Shown here: in pieces, positions 7,726-13,788 of the stretch
Layout: each line of letters opens with the position of its first letter
Numbering within the stretch: the first letter of the stretch is position 1
NCBI GenBank assembly: GCA_904501945.1
Contig: CAJGCU010000045.1
Span: 1-18,783 of the forward strand
Source of the DNA: an uncultured Bacteroidaceae bacterium
Lineage (GTDB): Bacteria > Bacteroidota > Bacteroidia > Bacteroidales > Bacteroidaceae
Length of the DNA stretch: 18,783 nucleotides
Reading direction: 5' to 3'
The notes under the pieces: model-generated
The model's input: only the letters and a program-made list of their open reading frames with translations
What the model was told of the DNA's origin: nothing
Databases searched by the model: none
Translations under genes and position numbers: made by a program

Positions 7726-8988
7726 CTAAGGCAACTTTACCTCTGCCCCAACATGAACATTGTCAGGATCGGAAAAATTATTGGCACGAATGATGGCGCG
7801 AACAGAATCCTTTGTGCCATAGTATCGTACAGAAATGCGTGTAAGTGACTCACCACGCTTCATCGTATGGGTTGCTGGACGTTCCGTCAGAACTGGCAGT
7901 TCTGCTTTCTTCGCAGAATCCACCTTTACCTCAGCTGGTACAACGACTTTAAGCGTATCTGTATCCACACGGAGTGAATCCTTAACAACAGTTTTTTTCT
8001 TTGCCGGAACCACCTTTCTTGCCACCTTCGTTTTCGATTCAACTTTCGCCACCGGCTCTACCTCCTTCACAGAATCAATTGAAAGATAAGTCTTATGCAA
8101 GAAATATACAATAGCGGATAAAAGCATAAGGATAAAAGCAATAATCCAGAACCATTTTGCGCCATTGGATTTCTTATTTTGGACTGGCGTATCCTTCTTC
8201 TCACTTTCATCGTCCGTCTTTGGCGCATTTATCACACGATTAAACGCTTCTTGCCGTCTTTCTTCTCCCGTATCGTCCGCTTTCACTTCTGCATCAGGAA
8301 CATCCTTCTCGTTTTCACCAAGCACCTCAATGGCAGCAACAGGAACCTCAACATTTTCCGGCTCCATATTCTGCTCCATTCTTTCCAACAATTTCCCTAA
8401 ACGTAGTTTCTCCGCATTCGCTTTACGCGCCTCTTCAACAGCGGCATCCATCTTCGCTTTTGCCTCTTCATACTGCTGACGGATTTCCTCCACACTTTCA
8501 GGAGTTGAAATAAGCATATCTATGCCGCCAAAAGAGTCTTGAGGCATTTCTACCCTTTCAGGTTCTGGCACCTGAACCAAATCAGCCACAACATCTTTCT
8601 CTTCTGCTACATCTTCTTCCGCCAATATCAAACCTGATTTGGATTCTACTACAAGAGGCGCAGTCTTCTCCAAAGAAGGCGCAGGTTCAGCACCCACACC
8701 CCTATTCAGGAAATCCACAACAGAATCTTCAGGAGTAAACGCAATCTTTTTATAACCAGAAATAACAATACGTTCGCCATTTGACACATTCACACTCTCG
8801 CGACTATCTACTGCCACAAGTTTGAATGTACCCAGCCCTTTCACCTTCACAACATCTTCTCCTTGAGCAAACGCATCAACTACCGTATCGAAAAATGACT
8901 TACAAAAACCATCTGCTACCTTCTTTGACACTCCCGACTTCTGAGCCAGCGTATCTATTATATTTTGAAATGAAAGTTTCTCATTCAT
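7726..8988 (-). CDS. HU-family domain, transmembrane and LysM fusion protein
   Basis: 420 residues with three clear parts. Residues 3-95 are an HU/IHF-type DNA-binding domain (FQNIIDTLAQKSGVSKKVAD; VKVKGLGTFKL). A long acidic, partly coiled-coil linker (about 100-270; EEIRQQYEEAKAKMDAAVEE) follows. A single membrane helix lies at about 278-298, and a LysM domain at 373-420 (HTMKRGESLTRISVRYYG). Lysines just before the helix (NKKSNGAKW) predict N-in, C-out topology, which puts HU in the cytoplasm and LysM in the periplasm, where LysM domains bind peptidoglycan. This would tie DNA to the cell wall; that role is inference. The HU arm reads ESVNVSNGERIV and lacks the canonical RNP tip with its intercalating proline, so DNA bending may be altered. 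The gene is 3 bases after a free HU gene. Confidence 0.88.
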   Translation of the reverse strand: MNEKLSFQNIIDTLAQKSGVSKKVADGFCKSFFDTVVDAFAQGEDVVKVKGLGTFKLVAVDSRESVNVSNGERIVISGYKKIAFTPEDSVVDFLNRGVGAEPAPSLEKTAPLVVESKSGLILAEEDVAEEKDVVADLVQVPEPERVEMPQDSFGGIDMLISTPESVEEIRQQYEEAKAKMDAAVEEARKANAEKLRLGKLLERMEQNMEPENVEVPVAAIEVLGENEKDVPDAEVKADDTGEERRQEAFNRVINAPKTDDESEKKDTPVQNKKSNGAKWFWIIAFILMLLSAIVYFLHKTYLSIDSVKEVEPVAKVESKTKVARKVVPAKKKTVVKDSLRVDTDTLKVVVPAEVKVDSAKKAELPVLTERPATHTMKRGESLTRISVRYYGTKDSVRAIIRANNFSDPDNVHVGAEVKLP

Positions 8989-8991
8989 AGC

Positions 8992-9270
8992 TTATTCCAT
9001 ATTCAATTTATCCTTCAAAGCGGCACTCATCTTATAACTGAGCGTTGTCTTAGGAGGTACAATAATATATGTTTTTGAAGTAGGATTGAACATCTTGCGA
9101 CTCGCTTTTTCGCGTGGCTCAAACACACCAAGCCCATGAATGGTAACGCTATTGCCATCTGCTATCTCATCAAGCAACACTTGAATTAACGAAGCAGAAA
9201 GATCCTTCACTTCATCTTTCTCAAGACCAGTCTTTCGAGAAAGCTTTTCTATAAAATCTTTATTAGTCAT
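8992..9270 (-). CDS. HU family DNA-binding protein
   Basis: 92 residues, the usual size for a stand-alone HU/IHF-type subunit. The N-terminal dimerisation helices (NKDFIEKLSRKTGLEKDEVK) lead to VTIHGLGVFEPREK, the conserved turn before the DNA-binding arm. The arm retains an NP dipeptide (MFNPTSKT), where the intercalating proline lies in HU and IHF. It probably binds and bends DNA as a homodimer or as a heterodimer with another HU. It lies 58 bases downstream of rimO and 3 bases upstream of the membrane-anchored HU-LysM gene, so the two are likely co-translated and could pair through their HU folds (inference). I cannot say which of the several HU paralogues of this phylum it is. Confidence 0.9.
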   Translation of the reverse strand: MTNKDFIEKLSRKTGLEKDEVKDLSASLIQVLLDEIADGNSVTIHGLGVFEPREKASRKMFNPTSKTYIIVPPKTTLSYKMSAALKDKLNME

Positions 9271-9328
9271 TTTCTACAGTTTCATGTATAAATTACAGCA
9301 TAAAGCCAATCAAGCGTCTCATCACACA

Positions 9329-10630
9329 TTATATATGAATCCTTCCATACAAATCAAAATCGTCAGAATCAACAATCTCCACATCATAGAAACATCCCCT
9401 TCTTAATGCTCCATTGCTTACAGGGATAAGCACCTCAGGGTCAACTTCTGGTGAATCATACTCCGTTCGACCCACATAATATTCTCCTTCTTTTCTGTCA
9501 ATAATGACTTTCAGAATTTTACCAACTTTTTGTGCTTGAACCTCTGCGGATATGCCCTGCTGAAGTTCCATCAACTCACTAAGTCTCTGTTGCTTTATCT
9601 CATCACTCACTTCATCCTCATACTTTTTCTGCGCAGGTGTCCCCTCTTCCTCTGAATAGGCAAAAGCCCCCATTCTGTCAAACTTAGCCCAACGCACAAA
9701 CTCTTTCAGTTCATCAAATTCAGCCTCTCCTTCTCCAGGAAAGCCGACCATCAAAGTGGTACGCAACGCAATGCCTGGCACTTCTTTCCTGATGCGTTCA
9801 ATTAATTCGTAAGTTTCCTCCTTATTCACATGGCGCTGCATATTGGCAAGCACCTTTGTACTGATATGCTGCAAAGCAATATCAAGATACTTGCACACAT
9901 TCTTCTTTTCACGAATCACCTTCAACAATTCCCAAGGGAAATTCATCGGATAAGCATAGTGCAGACGAATCCACTTCACGCCTTTCACTTCGCTGATTCT
10001 CTCAACCAACTCTGCTATTTTTTGTTCGCCATAAAGGTCCAAACCATAATAAGTCAATTCCTGTGCAATCAGCTGAAACTCCTTCACACCTTCACGGACC
10101 AAATGCTCAACTTCAGCCACAATATCCTCTATCGAACGGCTCTGATGGCGTCCTGTTATAAGCGGAATAGCGCAATAAGCACAATGACGGTCACATCCTT
10201 CTGAAATTTTCAGATAAGCATAGTGTTTGGGGGTTGTCAAACTACGTTCATATTGACGTTCATGCTGATACACTTTTCCAAGGTCACCAAGCAAATCCGT
10301 CCAATCGAACTTGCCGTAAAATTTGTCAACTTGTGGAATTTCATGGCCTAGTTCCTTCATAAAGCGTTGAGAAAGACAGCCCATCACATAGACCTTTTTC
10401 ACACGTCCCTCCTCTTTTGCCTGACACAGTTCAAGAATCATGTTCACACTCTCTTCCTGAGCATCAGCAATGAATCCGCACGTGTTCACCACTACGATTT
10501 CACCTTGCGGATTGTCGCTGTCATGAGTTACGTGGTAGCCATTCAACTCCAGCTGACGAATTAGCCGCTCCGAATCCACCAGATTCTTCGAGCATCCCAA
10601 CGTGATTATATCTATCGTGTTCTTTCTCAT
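9329..10630 (-). CDS. rimO: Ribosomal protein S12 methylthiotransferase RimO
   Basis: 433 residues. This radical-SAM enzyme adds a methylthio group to the conserved aspartate of ribosomal protein S12. The N-terminal UPF0004 domain supplies the cysteines for the auxiliary iron-sulfur cluster (C13 in TLGCSKN, C51 in VVNTCGF, C85 in YVMGCLS). The radical-SAM motif is GCDRHCAYCAIP, with cysteines 146, 150 and 153. The C-terminal 65 or so residues fit a TRAM domain. RimO rather than MiaB is supported by the start (IDIITLGCSKNLVDSERL) and by ISEGCDRHCAYCAIP. The start ATG is 8 bases after the ftsY stop, and the HU genes follow, so it is probably one operon. Confidence 0.95.
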   Translation of the reverse strand: MRKNTIDIITLGCSKNLVDSERLIRQLELNGYHVTHDSDNPQGEIVVVNTCGFIADAQEESVNMILELCQAKEEGRVKKVYVMGCLSQRFMKELGHEIPQVDKFYGKFDWTDLLGDLGKVYQHERQYERSLTTPKHYAYLKISEGCDRHCAYCAIPLITGRHQSRSIEDIVAEVEHLVREGVKEFQLIAQELTYYGLDLYGEQKIAELVERISEVKGVKWIRLHYAYPMNFPWELLKVIREKKNVCKYLDIALQHISTKVLANMQRHVNKEETYELIERIRKEVPGIALRTTLMVGFPGEGEAEFDELKEFVRWAKFDRMGAFAYSEEEGTPAQKKYEDEVSDEIKQQRLSELMELQQGISAEVQAQKVGKILKVIIDRKEGEYYVGRTEYDSPEVDPEVLIPVSNGALRRGCFYDVEIVDSDDFDLYGRIHI

Positions 10631-10638
10631 CTACTTTC

Positions 10639-11595
10639 TTATTCACCAAACAAACTTTCCACAAAGGCTTTCCTATTAAACGCCTGCAAGTCCTCCATGC
10701 CTTCCCCCAATCCAATGTATCGAACAGGAATCTTAAATTGGTCGCTAATACCTATTACCACACCGCCTTTAGCAGTCCCGTCCAACTTGGTAATAGACAT
10801 CGAAGTTACTTCTGTTGCCTTAGTGAACTGCTTTGCCTGCTCAAAAGCATTCTGTCCAGTAGAGCCATCCAATACAAGCATTACATCATCAGCCTCATAA
10901 CCAGCAGCTTTCTTTACGGCATTCTTTATTTTTGTCAGTTCATTCATCAAACTCACTTTGTTATGCAGACGGCCTGCCGTATCGATAATTACAACGTCAG
11001 CCCCATTAGCTTTTGCGGAACTAACAGAATCGAAAGCAACAGCTGCCGGGTCGCTTCCCATCTGCTGCTTCACCACAGGCACACCAACCCTTTCGCCCCA
11101 AATACTTATCTGCTCAACAGCAGCAGCACGGAACGTGTCGGCAGCACCCAAATAAACTTTCAAGCCAGCCTCCTTAAACTGATAAGCCAACTTACCAATT
11201 GTGGTTGTCTTTCCAACCCCATTCACACCCACCACCAAAATGACATAAGGCTTATGGGCACCATCTGGAATCTGGAATCCTTCTGTATCTTCCGTATTGT
11301 TCTCTGTCAACAAACTTGCAATCTCTTCACGCAAAATCTTATTCAATTCATCTGTCCCCACGTACTTATCGCGTGCCACACGCTCCTCTATACGACGAAT
11401 TATTTCCAAAGTCGTATCTACTCCAACATCACTGGTAATCAGCACTTCCTCCAAATTGTCAAGTACATCATCATCCACCTTCGATTTACCAGCCACAGCA
11501 CGAGCTATCTTACCAAACACACTTTCTTTGGTCTTAGCTAATCCATTGTCCAACGTCTCCTTTTTCTTTTTGGAGAACATATCAAAAAATCCCAT
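10639..11595 (-). CDS. ftsY: Signal recognition particle receptor FtsY
   Basis: 318 residues from the ATG at 11595. I prefer this start to a TTG at 11646 because the family begins with a GFFDMFSKKKKE-like amphipathic segment and a purine-rich AGGAAAAGGAT sits directly upstream. It is the SRP receptor GTPase that docks ribosomes carrying membrane-protein chains at the translocon. The NG domain is complete: G1 GVNGVGKTT at 123-131, DTFRAAA at 153-159, G3 DTAGR at 205-209, G4 TKLD at 269-272 and the C-terminal GLGEGMEDL at 295-303. The acidic A domain of E. coli FtsY is nearly absent, as in most non-enteric bacteria. A good promoter lies about 140 bases upstream. Confidence 0.97.
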   Translation of the reverse strand: MGFFDMFSKKKKETLDNGLAKTKESVFGKIARAVAGKSKVDDDVLDNLEEVLITSDVGVDTTLEIIRRIEERVARDKYVGTDELNKILREEIASLLTENNTEDTEGFQIPDGAHKPYVILVVGVNGVGKTTTIGKLAYQFKEAGLKVYLGAADTFRAAAVEQISIWGERVGVPVVKQQMGSDPAAVAFDSVSSAKANGADVVIIDTAGRLHNKVSLMNELTKIKNAVKKAAGYEADDVMLVLDGSTGQNAFEQAKQFTKATEVTSMSITKLDGTAKGGVVIGISDQFKIPVRYIGLGEGMEDLQAFNRKAFVESLFGE

Positions 11596-11606
11596 ATCCT
11601 TTTCCT
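11596..11606 (-). promoter_or_regulatory. Ribosome binding region that fixes the ftsY start
   Basis: Immediately upstream of the ATG at 11595 the minus strand reads AGGAAAAGGAT, with two AGGA words; the distal one is at a normal Shine-Dalgarno distance. Nothing comparable precedes the alternative TTG at 11646. Confidence 0.5.
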
Positions 11607-11737
11607 TTTTTGTATATGAAGGGTTATAGAAAAATATTGTTGACAAAATCTAGTGACACCTTGCCTGCGACACAGCATTCACTCCTACAATATTTCATTT
11701 CTCAATCCCCCCAGAGATTTGCGATGCAATTAAGATA

Positions 11738-11769
11738 CAAAGTTACAGAGTTTCAACGAATAAAACAAA
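11738..11769 (-). promoter_or_regulatory. Promoter for ftsY-rimO-HU operon (TTTG-N20-TAACTTTG)
   Basis: On the minus strand a TTTG (-33 element, 11766-11769) is followed after exactly 20 bases by TAACTTTG (11738-11745), a full match to the Bacteroidota consensus TAnnTTTG. Transcription would begin near 11730, giving a leader of about 135 bases before ftsY. The -33 box lies in the T tract of the terminator that ends the preceding ribosomal-protein operon. Confidence 0.75.
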
Positions 11770-11796
11770 AAAACCTCCCCAAAAGTACGGGAAGGT
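11762..11796 (-). terminator. Intrinsic terminator of the rpmB-rpmG-DUF4295 unit
   Basis: On the minus strand ACCTTCCC pairs with GGGGAGGT (8 pairs, one G-U) around an 8-base loop, then the sequence runs into TTTTTTTGTTTT. The stem occupies 11773-11780 and 11789-11796. It is 75 bases past the DUF4295 stop codon. Confidence 0.85.
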
Positions 11797-11871
11797 CTTA
11801 AATTCCATGCCATTAGGCAGTCAAAACACCTAATAAGCATATCTTAAATATCCTATATCAAGAGACTGGGA

Positions 11872-12024
11872 TTAGTTCTTGAAGAAATCCTTCGCTGTTT
11901 CAGCTGGAACCATCTTCTCCTCGAATGCGTAAGCACCAGTTTTTGGAGACTTAAACATCTTAATAACCTTAGTGAAAGAACGTCCGTCCTTGGTATGGAG
12001 GGTTGCGACTGTTTTCTTTGCCAT
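11872..12024 (-). CDS. DUF4295 small protein
   Basis: A 50-residue basic protein, ATG at 12024 to TAA at 11872, starting MAKKTVATLHTKDGRSFTKV and ending AKDFFKN. It matches the small DUF4295 family of Bacteroidota, which is encoded directly after rpmG and is therefore presumed to have a ribosome-related role. The function is unknown. Its N-terminus (MAKK) resembles that of L33. It starts 9 bases after the rpmG stop. The AAGGAG word nearest to it lies inside the last codons of rpmG, about 20 bases from the ATG, so translation is probably coupled or independent of Shine-Dalgarno pairing. Confidence 0.85.
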   Translation of the reverse strand: MAKKTVATLHTKDGRSFTKVIKMFKSPKTGAYAFEEKMVPAETAKDFFKN

Positions 12025-12033
12025 AGTACTTTA

Positions 12034-12222
12034 TTATTTAATCTCCTTATGAATTGTCATTCTCTTAAGGATTGGGTTATACTTCTTCAGCTCCAAACGG
12101 TCTGGAGTGTTCTTGCGGTTCTTTGTAGTGATGTATCTTGATGTTCCTGGAAGACCGCTATCCTTCATTTCTGTGCACTCGAGGACTACCTGTACGCGAT
12201 TGCCTTTAGCTTTCTTTGCCAT
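12034..12222 (-). CDS. rpmG: Large-subunit ribosomal protein bL33
   Basis: 62 residues, MAKKAKGNRVQVVLECTEMK through SRYITTKNRKNTPDRLELKKYNPILKR, a clear L33 signature. It has only one cysteine, so it is the zinc-independent (C-minus) form lacking the two CxxC pairs. It is a structural component of the 50S subunit near the E site. It lies 26 bases after rpmB and 9 before the DUF4295 gene. A canonical AAGGAG precedes it at the right distance. Confidence 0.97.
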   Translation of the reverse strand: MAKKAKGNRVQVVLECTEMKDSGLPGTSRYITTKNRKNTPDRLELKKYNPILKRMTIHKEIK

Positions 12223-12231
12223 TTTCTTATT

Positions 12232-12237
12232 CTCCTT
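12232..12237 (-). promoter_or_regulatory. Shine-Dalgarno AAGGAG of rpmG
   Basis: AAGGAG on the minus strand, 9 bases from the rpmG ATG. Strong Shine-Dalgarno sites are uncommon in Bacteroidota, so this one stands out against the AT-rich leaders of its neighbours. Confidence 0.55.
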
Positions 12238-12248
12238 ACTTTATAAAA

Positions 12249-12509
12249 TTAGCCAATAACCTGGATGTCTTTCCACGCACAATATCCCTTTGCCACAGCC
12301 TGCTTAAGAGCAGCATCAAGACCAATGCGATTAATGATACGCAAACCTGCTGCGCTCACCTTGAGCACAATCCAGCAATTTTCCTCTACATAGTAGAATT
12401 TCTTAGTGAACAAGTTGACATTGAAAAGTCTCTTTGTTCTGCGCAATGAGTGTGACACGTTGTTACCAACCATTGCCTTTTTACCTGTAATCTGACAAAT
12501 TTTTGACAT
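12249..12509 (-). CDS. rpmB: Large-subunit ribosomal protein bL28
   Basis: 86 residues, MSKICQITGKKAMVGNNVSH and then RRTKRLFNVNLFTKKFYYVE, the typical L28 start. It is a 50S structural protein. Only Cys5 of the N-terminal zinc-ribbon position remains, with ITGKK where a second cysteine would be, so this is a zinc-free form like the L33 beside it. It is the first gene of rpmB-rpmG-DUF4295. A TAGATTTG -7 element is 24 bases upstream, giving a very short leader. Confidence 0.97.
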   Translation of the reverse strand: MSKICQITGKKAMVGNNVSHSLRRTKRLFNVNLFTKKFYYVEENCWIVLKVSAAGLRIINRIGLDAALKQAVAKGYCAWKDIQVIG

Positions 12510-12533
12510 TTTTCGTTATTCTTTTTTAATTTT

Positions 12534-12541
12534 CAAATCTA
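12534..12541 (-). promoter_or_regulatory. Candidate -7 element (TAGATTTG) for rpmB
   Basis: TAGATTTG on the minus strand fits TAnnTTTG and would start transcription about 15-20 bases before the rpmB ATG. The -33 region is not a TTTG; the best word at that distance is CTG. A transcript reading through from the tRNA is the alternative. Confidence 0.5.
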
Positions 12542-12544
12542 ATT

Positions 12545-12634
12545 TTACTTGGAGAAGTACAGGTTGTCGCGACTCCTACGAGCCCGCAATGCTCGTTGTG
12601 CGAAATTGGAACGCTCGACCCTTTTTGTTTTTGA
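12545..12634. other. GC-rich island with palindromes between tRNA-Arg and rpmB
   Basis: The segment is visibly richer in G and C than its AT-rich flanks. It contains the perfect palindrome GTCGCGAC (12566-12573) and a hairpin, ACGAGC (12578-12583) with GCTCGT (12591-12596) around a 7-base loop. On the minus strand it also reads as a short open frame without a start codon, arginine-rich and ending LRARRSRDNLYFSK at a TAA. It could be a leader structure, a repeat unit or a coding remnant; I cannot decide. Confidence 0.4.
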
Positions 12635-12663
12635 AAATTAGGGGTGTTTCTTTATTTTTATTG

Positions 12664-12737
12664 TGATCCGGTTGGGATTCGAACCCAAGACCCACAGCTT
12701 AGAAGGCTGTTGCTCTATCCAGCTGAGCTACCGGACC
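12664..12737 (-). tRNA. tRNA-Arg (anticodon TCT)
   Basis: A complete 74-base cloverleaf on the minus strand. Acceptor GGTCCGG pairs with CCGGATC (one G-U). The D arm is GCTC...GAGC, the anticodon arm ACAGC-CTTCTAA-GCTGT, and the T arm TTGGG-TTCGAAT-CCCAA, followed by discriminator A. The anticodon TCT reads AGA/AGG arginine codons. CCA is not encoded: CAA follows the discriminator. It lies downstream of a full-consensus promoter. Confidence 0.97.
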
Positions 12738-12813
12738 ATCCTCACATGGATTTAGTATGGCCCAGCCACACAAACGCACATGCACAAGCACACGCCCATG
12801 CAATTTGCGGATG

Positions 12814-12845
12814 CAAAGGTACGCTTTTTATTTAAATCGTACAAA
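12814..12845 (-). promoter_or_regulatory. Promoter for tRNA-Arg (TTTG-N20-TACCTTTG)
   Basis: TTTG at 12842-12845 (minus strand), exactly 20 bases, then TACCTTTG at 12814-12821: a complete Bacteroidota housekeeping promoter. Predicted start near 12807, leaving about 70 bases of leader to be removed before the mature tRNA. It could also drive rpmB-rpmG by read-through, since no clear terminator follows the tRNA. Confidence 0.75.
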
Positions 12846-12899
12846 TTTCATATCAAATATTTTTTCTCTTGACGACTTTTTTTTATTTTTTACGCTCAA

Positions 12900-13120
12900 T
12901 CAATGGAAAACATCCATAAAACCCTTTACTCCATTGTCATTTCCTCCGCCAAACCACCCAAATGCCTTTTCTTTCATCCTTGTCGAAATAGGATAATAAG
13001 CTTCAGCAAAAGAACCCACAATAGCACCTATTGTATCCGCATTCTGCCATAACTGATTGTTGGGCGAATCGCATCTTTGAAGCTTTCACTTGCAGAAACA
13101 GGCGGAGAACTAAAAACACG
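12900..13120 (-). pseudogene. C-terminal remnant of an ADP-ribosylglycohydrolase, frameshifted
   Basis: On the minus strand, 13120 to about 13046 reads RVFSSPPVSASESFKDAIRP and then TISYG; shifting frame by one base at 13044-13045 continues as NADTIGAIVGSFAEAYYPIS and runs to a TGA at 12900. Joined, this reproduces the conserved C-terminal motif of DraG/ARH-type ADP-ribosylglycohydrolases (usually ...SLGGDADTIACIAGGIAEAYY), in which the DxDT aspartates bind the metal pair. Here the first of them appears as N. Upstream of 13120 the frame hits a stop, and no N-terminal part is found, so only about 70 codons of a protein of some 250-300 residues survive. A single-base sequencing error could explain the shift but not the missing N-terminus. 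Confidence 0.72.
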
Positions 13121-13154
13121 CTACCTTGGCATATCACAGATATACAGTAATTAT

Positions 13155-13511
13155 TCAAATCCCTTCATTTTTAGAATTTTTCTTAATCTTAACTGTCAAA
13201 TGTACCTGATGTTCAGGATGTGCTTCCTCGTCAATTTTGCTGATACGGCACTCGAAAATGTCTGTCCAGCCCATTTCGAGAAAGCGGGCAATCACCTCAT
13301 TACAAGCCTTGGGGACATAGCCAATCAAGTAGGGTTCTTCATCCACTTTCTTATACAGAACAGCCACGGCATTAGGATCATGGCGATTTTCCCTATCGTG
13401 TTCCAGATACAAGATTGTACCTACTTTAAGTTCATTCCAGACCTCGTCTGCATCGTGAAATTTTCTGCCCGCCAAATAACAATCCATAAAATAAAGTTTT
13501 TTTGCTTTCAT
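13155..13511 (-). CDS. HIRAN domain protein
   Basis: 118 residues that are almost entirely one HIRAN domain: DCYLAGRKFHDADEVWNELK, then LEHDRENRHDPNAVAV, then LIGYVPKACNEVIARFLEMG. HIRAN domains occur fused to SNF2 helicases such as HLTF, where they bind 3' DNA ends, and as short stand-alone bacterial proteins whose function is not settled. No signal peptide or membrane segment is present, so it is cytoplasmic. The C-terminal tail is lysine-rich (VKIKKNSKNEGI). It is monocistronic: the ADP-ribosylglycohydrolase remnant follows and a terminated operon precedes. A TAACTTTG lies about 40 bases upstream of the ATG. Confidence 0.88.
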   Translation of the reverse strand: MKAKKLYFMDCYLAGRKFHDADEVWNELKVGTILYLEHDRENRHDPNAVAVLYKKVDEEPYLIGYVPKACNEVIARFLEMGWTDIFECRISKIDEEAHPEHQVHLTVKIKKNSKNEGI

Positions 13512-13550
13512 TTTCTTACATTTTAAGGGTTAAACATATGAATGATGACG

Positions 13551-13558
13551 CAAAGTTA
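13551..13558 (-). promoter_or_regulatory. -7 element (TAACTTTG) of the HIRAN gene
   Basis: TAACTTTG on the minus strand matches TAnnTTTG and gives a short leader of about 30-35 bases. A TTTG lies only 14 bases further upstream, closer than the usual 19-21, so the -33 element is imperfect. Confidence 0.5.
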
Positions 13559-13748
13559 GGTTCACGTTATCCCAAATCATGATACAAGTTCTTGTTTTTT
13601 ATATTTTCTTTCAAAATCTTGCAACACATGGAAATTTACAAGGCCAAACAGGCTCCCTCCACCACCCTATATATATACTATGGTGAGTACGCAGGAAGTT
13701 CGTTACGAGATGAGATATGGATGGAACAGAAATAGTCCACTTGTATTT

Positions 13749-13784
13749 AAAAAAATAAAGAGCTGCGAAAACACAGCCCTTTAT
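13749..13784 (-). terminator. Intrinsic terminator after the flavodiiron gene
   Basis: A 13-pair stem with two G-U pairs (ATAAAGGGCTGTG with CGCAGCTCTTTAT on the minus strand) closes a TTTT loop and leads into seven Ts. It begins 5 bases after the flavodiiron stop codon and ends the gpsA-pgi-fprA unit. Confidence 0.93.
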
Positions 13785-13788
13785 TCTC

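Larger units (their letters stand above)
12738..13154. other. 417-base stretch between tRNA-Arg and the HIRAN gene
   Basis: It holds the tRNA leader and promoter (12738-12845), an AT-rich run, and the ADP-ribosylglycohydrolase remnant (12900-13120). No intact gene is present. Confidence 0.7.

Noticed and set aside
8165..8479. Plus-strand serine/phenylalanine-rich ORF opposite the HU-LysM gene
   Set aside because: It mirrors the acidic/lysine-rich linker and has no start context or family features.
10738..11541. 267-codon plus-strand ORF opposite ftsY
   Set aside because: It lies wholly inside the secure ftsY gene; its His/Cys-rich composition is typical of an antisense shadow.
11812..11834. 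Small inverted repeat ATTAGG/CCTAAT after the DUF4295 gene
   Set aside because: Only 6 AT-rich pairs with an 11-base loop and no T tract; the real terminator lies just downstream.
12644..12835. Plus-strand 63-codon ORF over the tRNA region, with GIRTQDPQLRR
   Set aside because: It is the antisense translation of tRNA-Arg, a well-known spurious ORF type.
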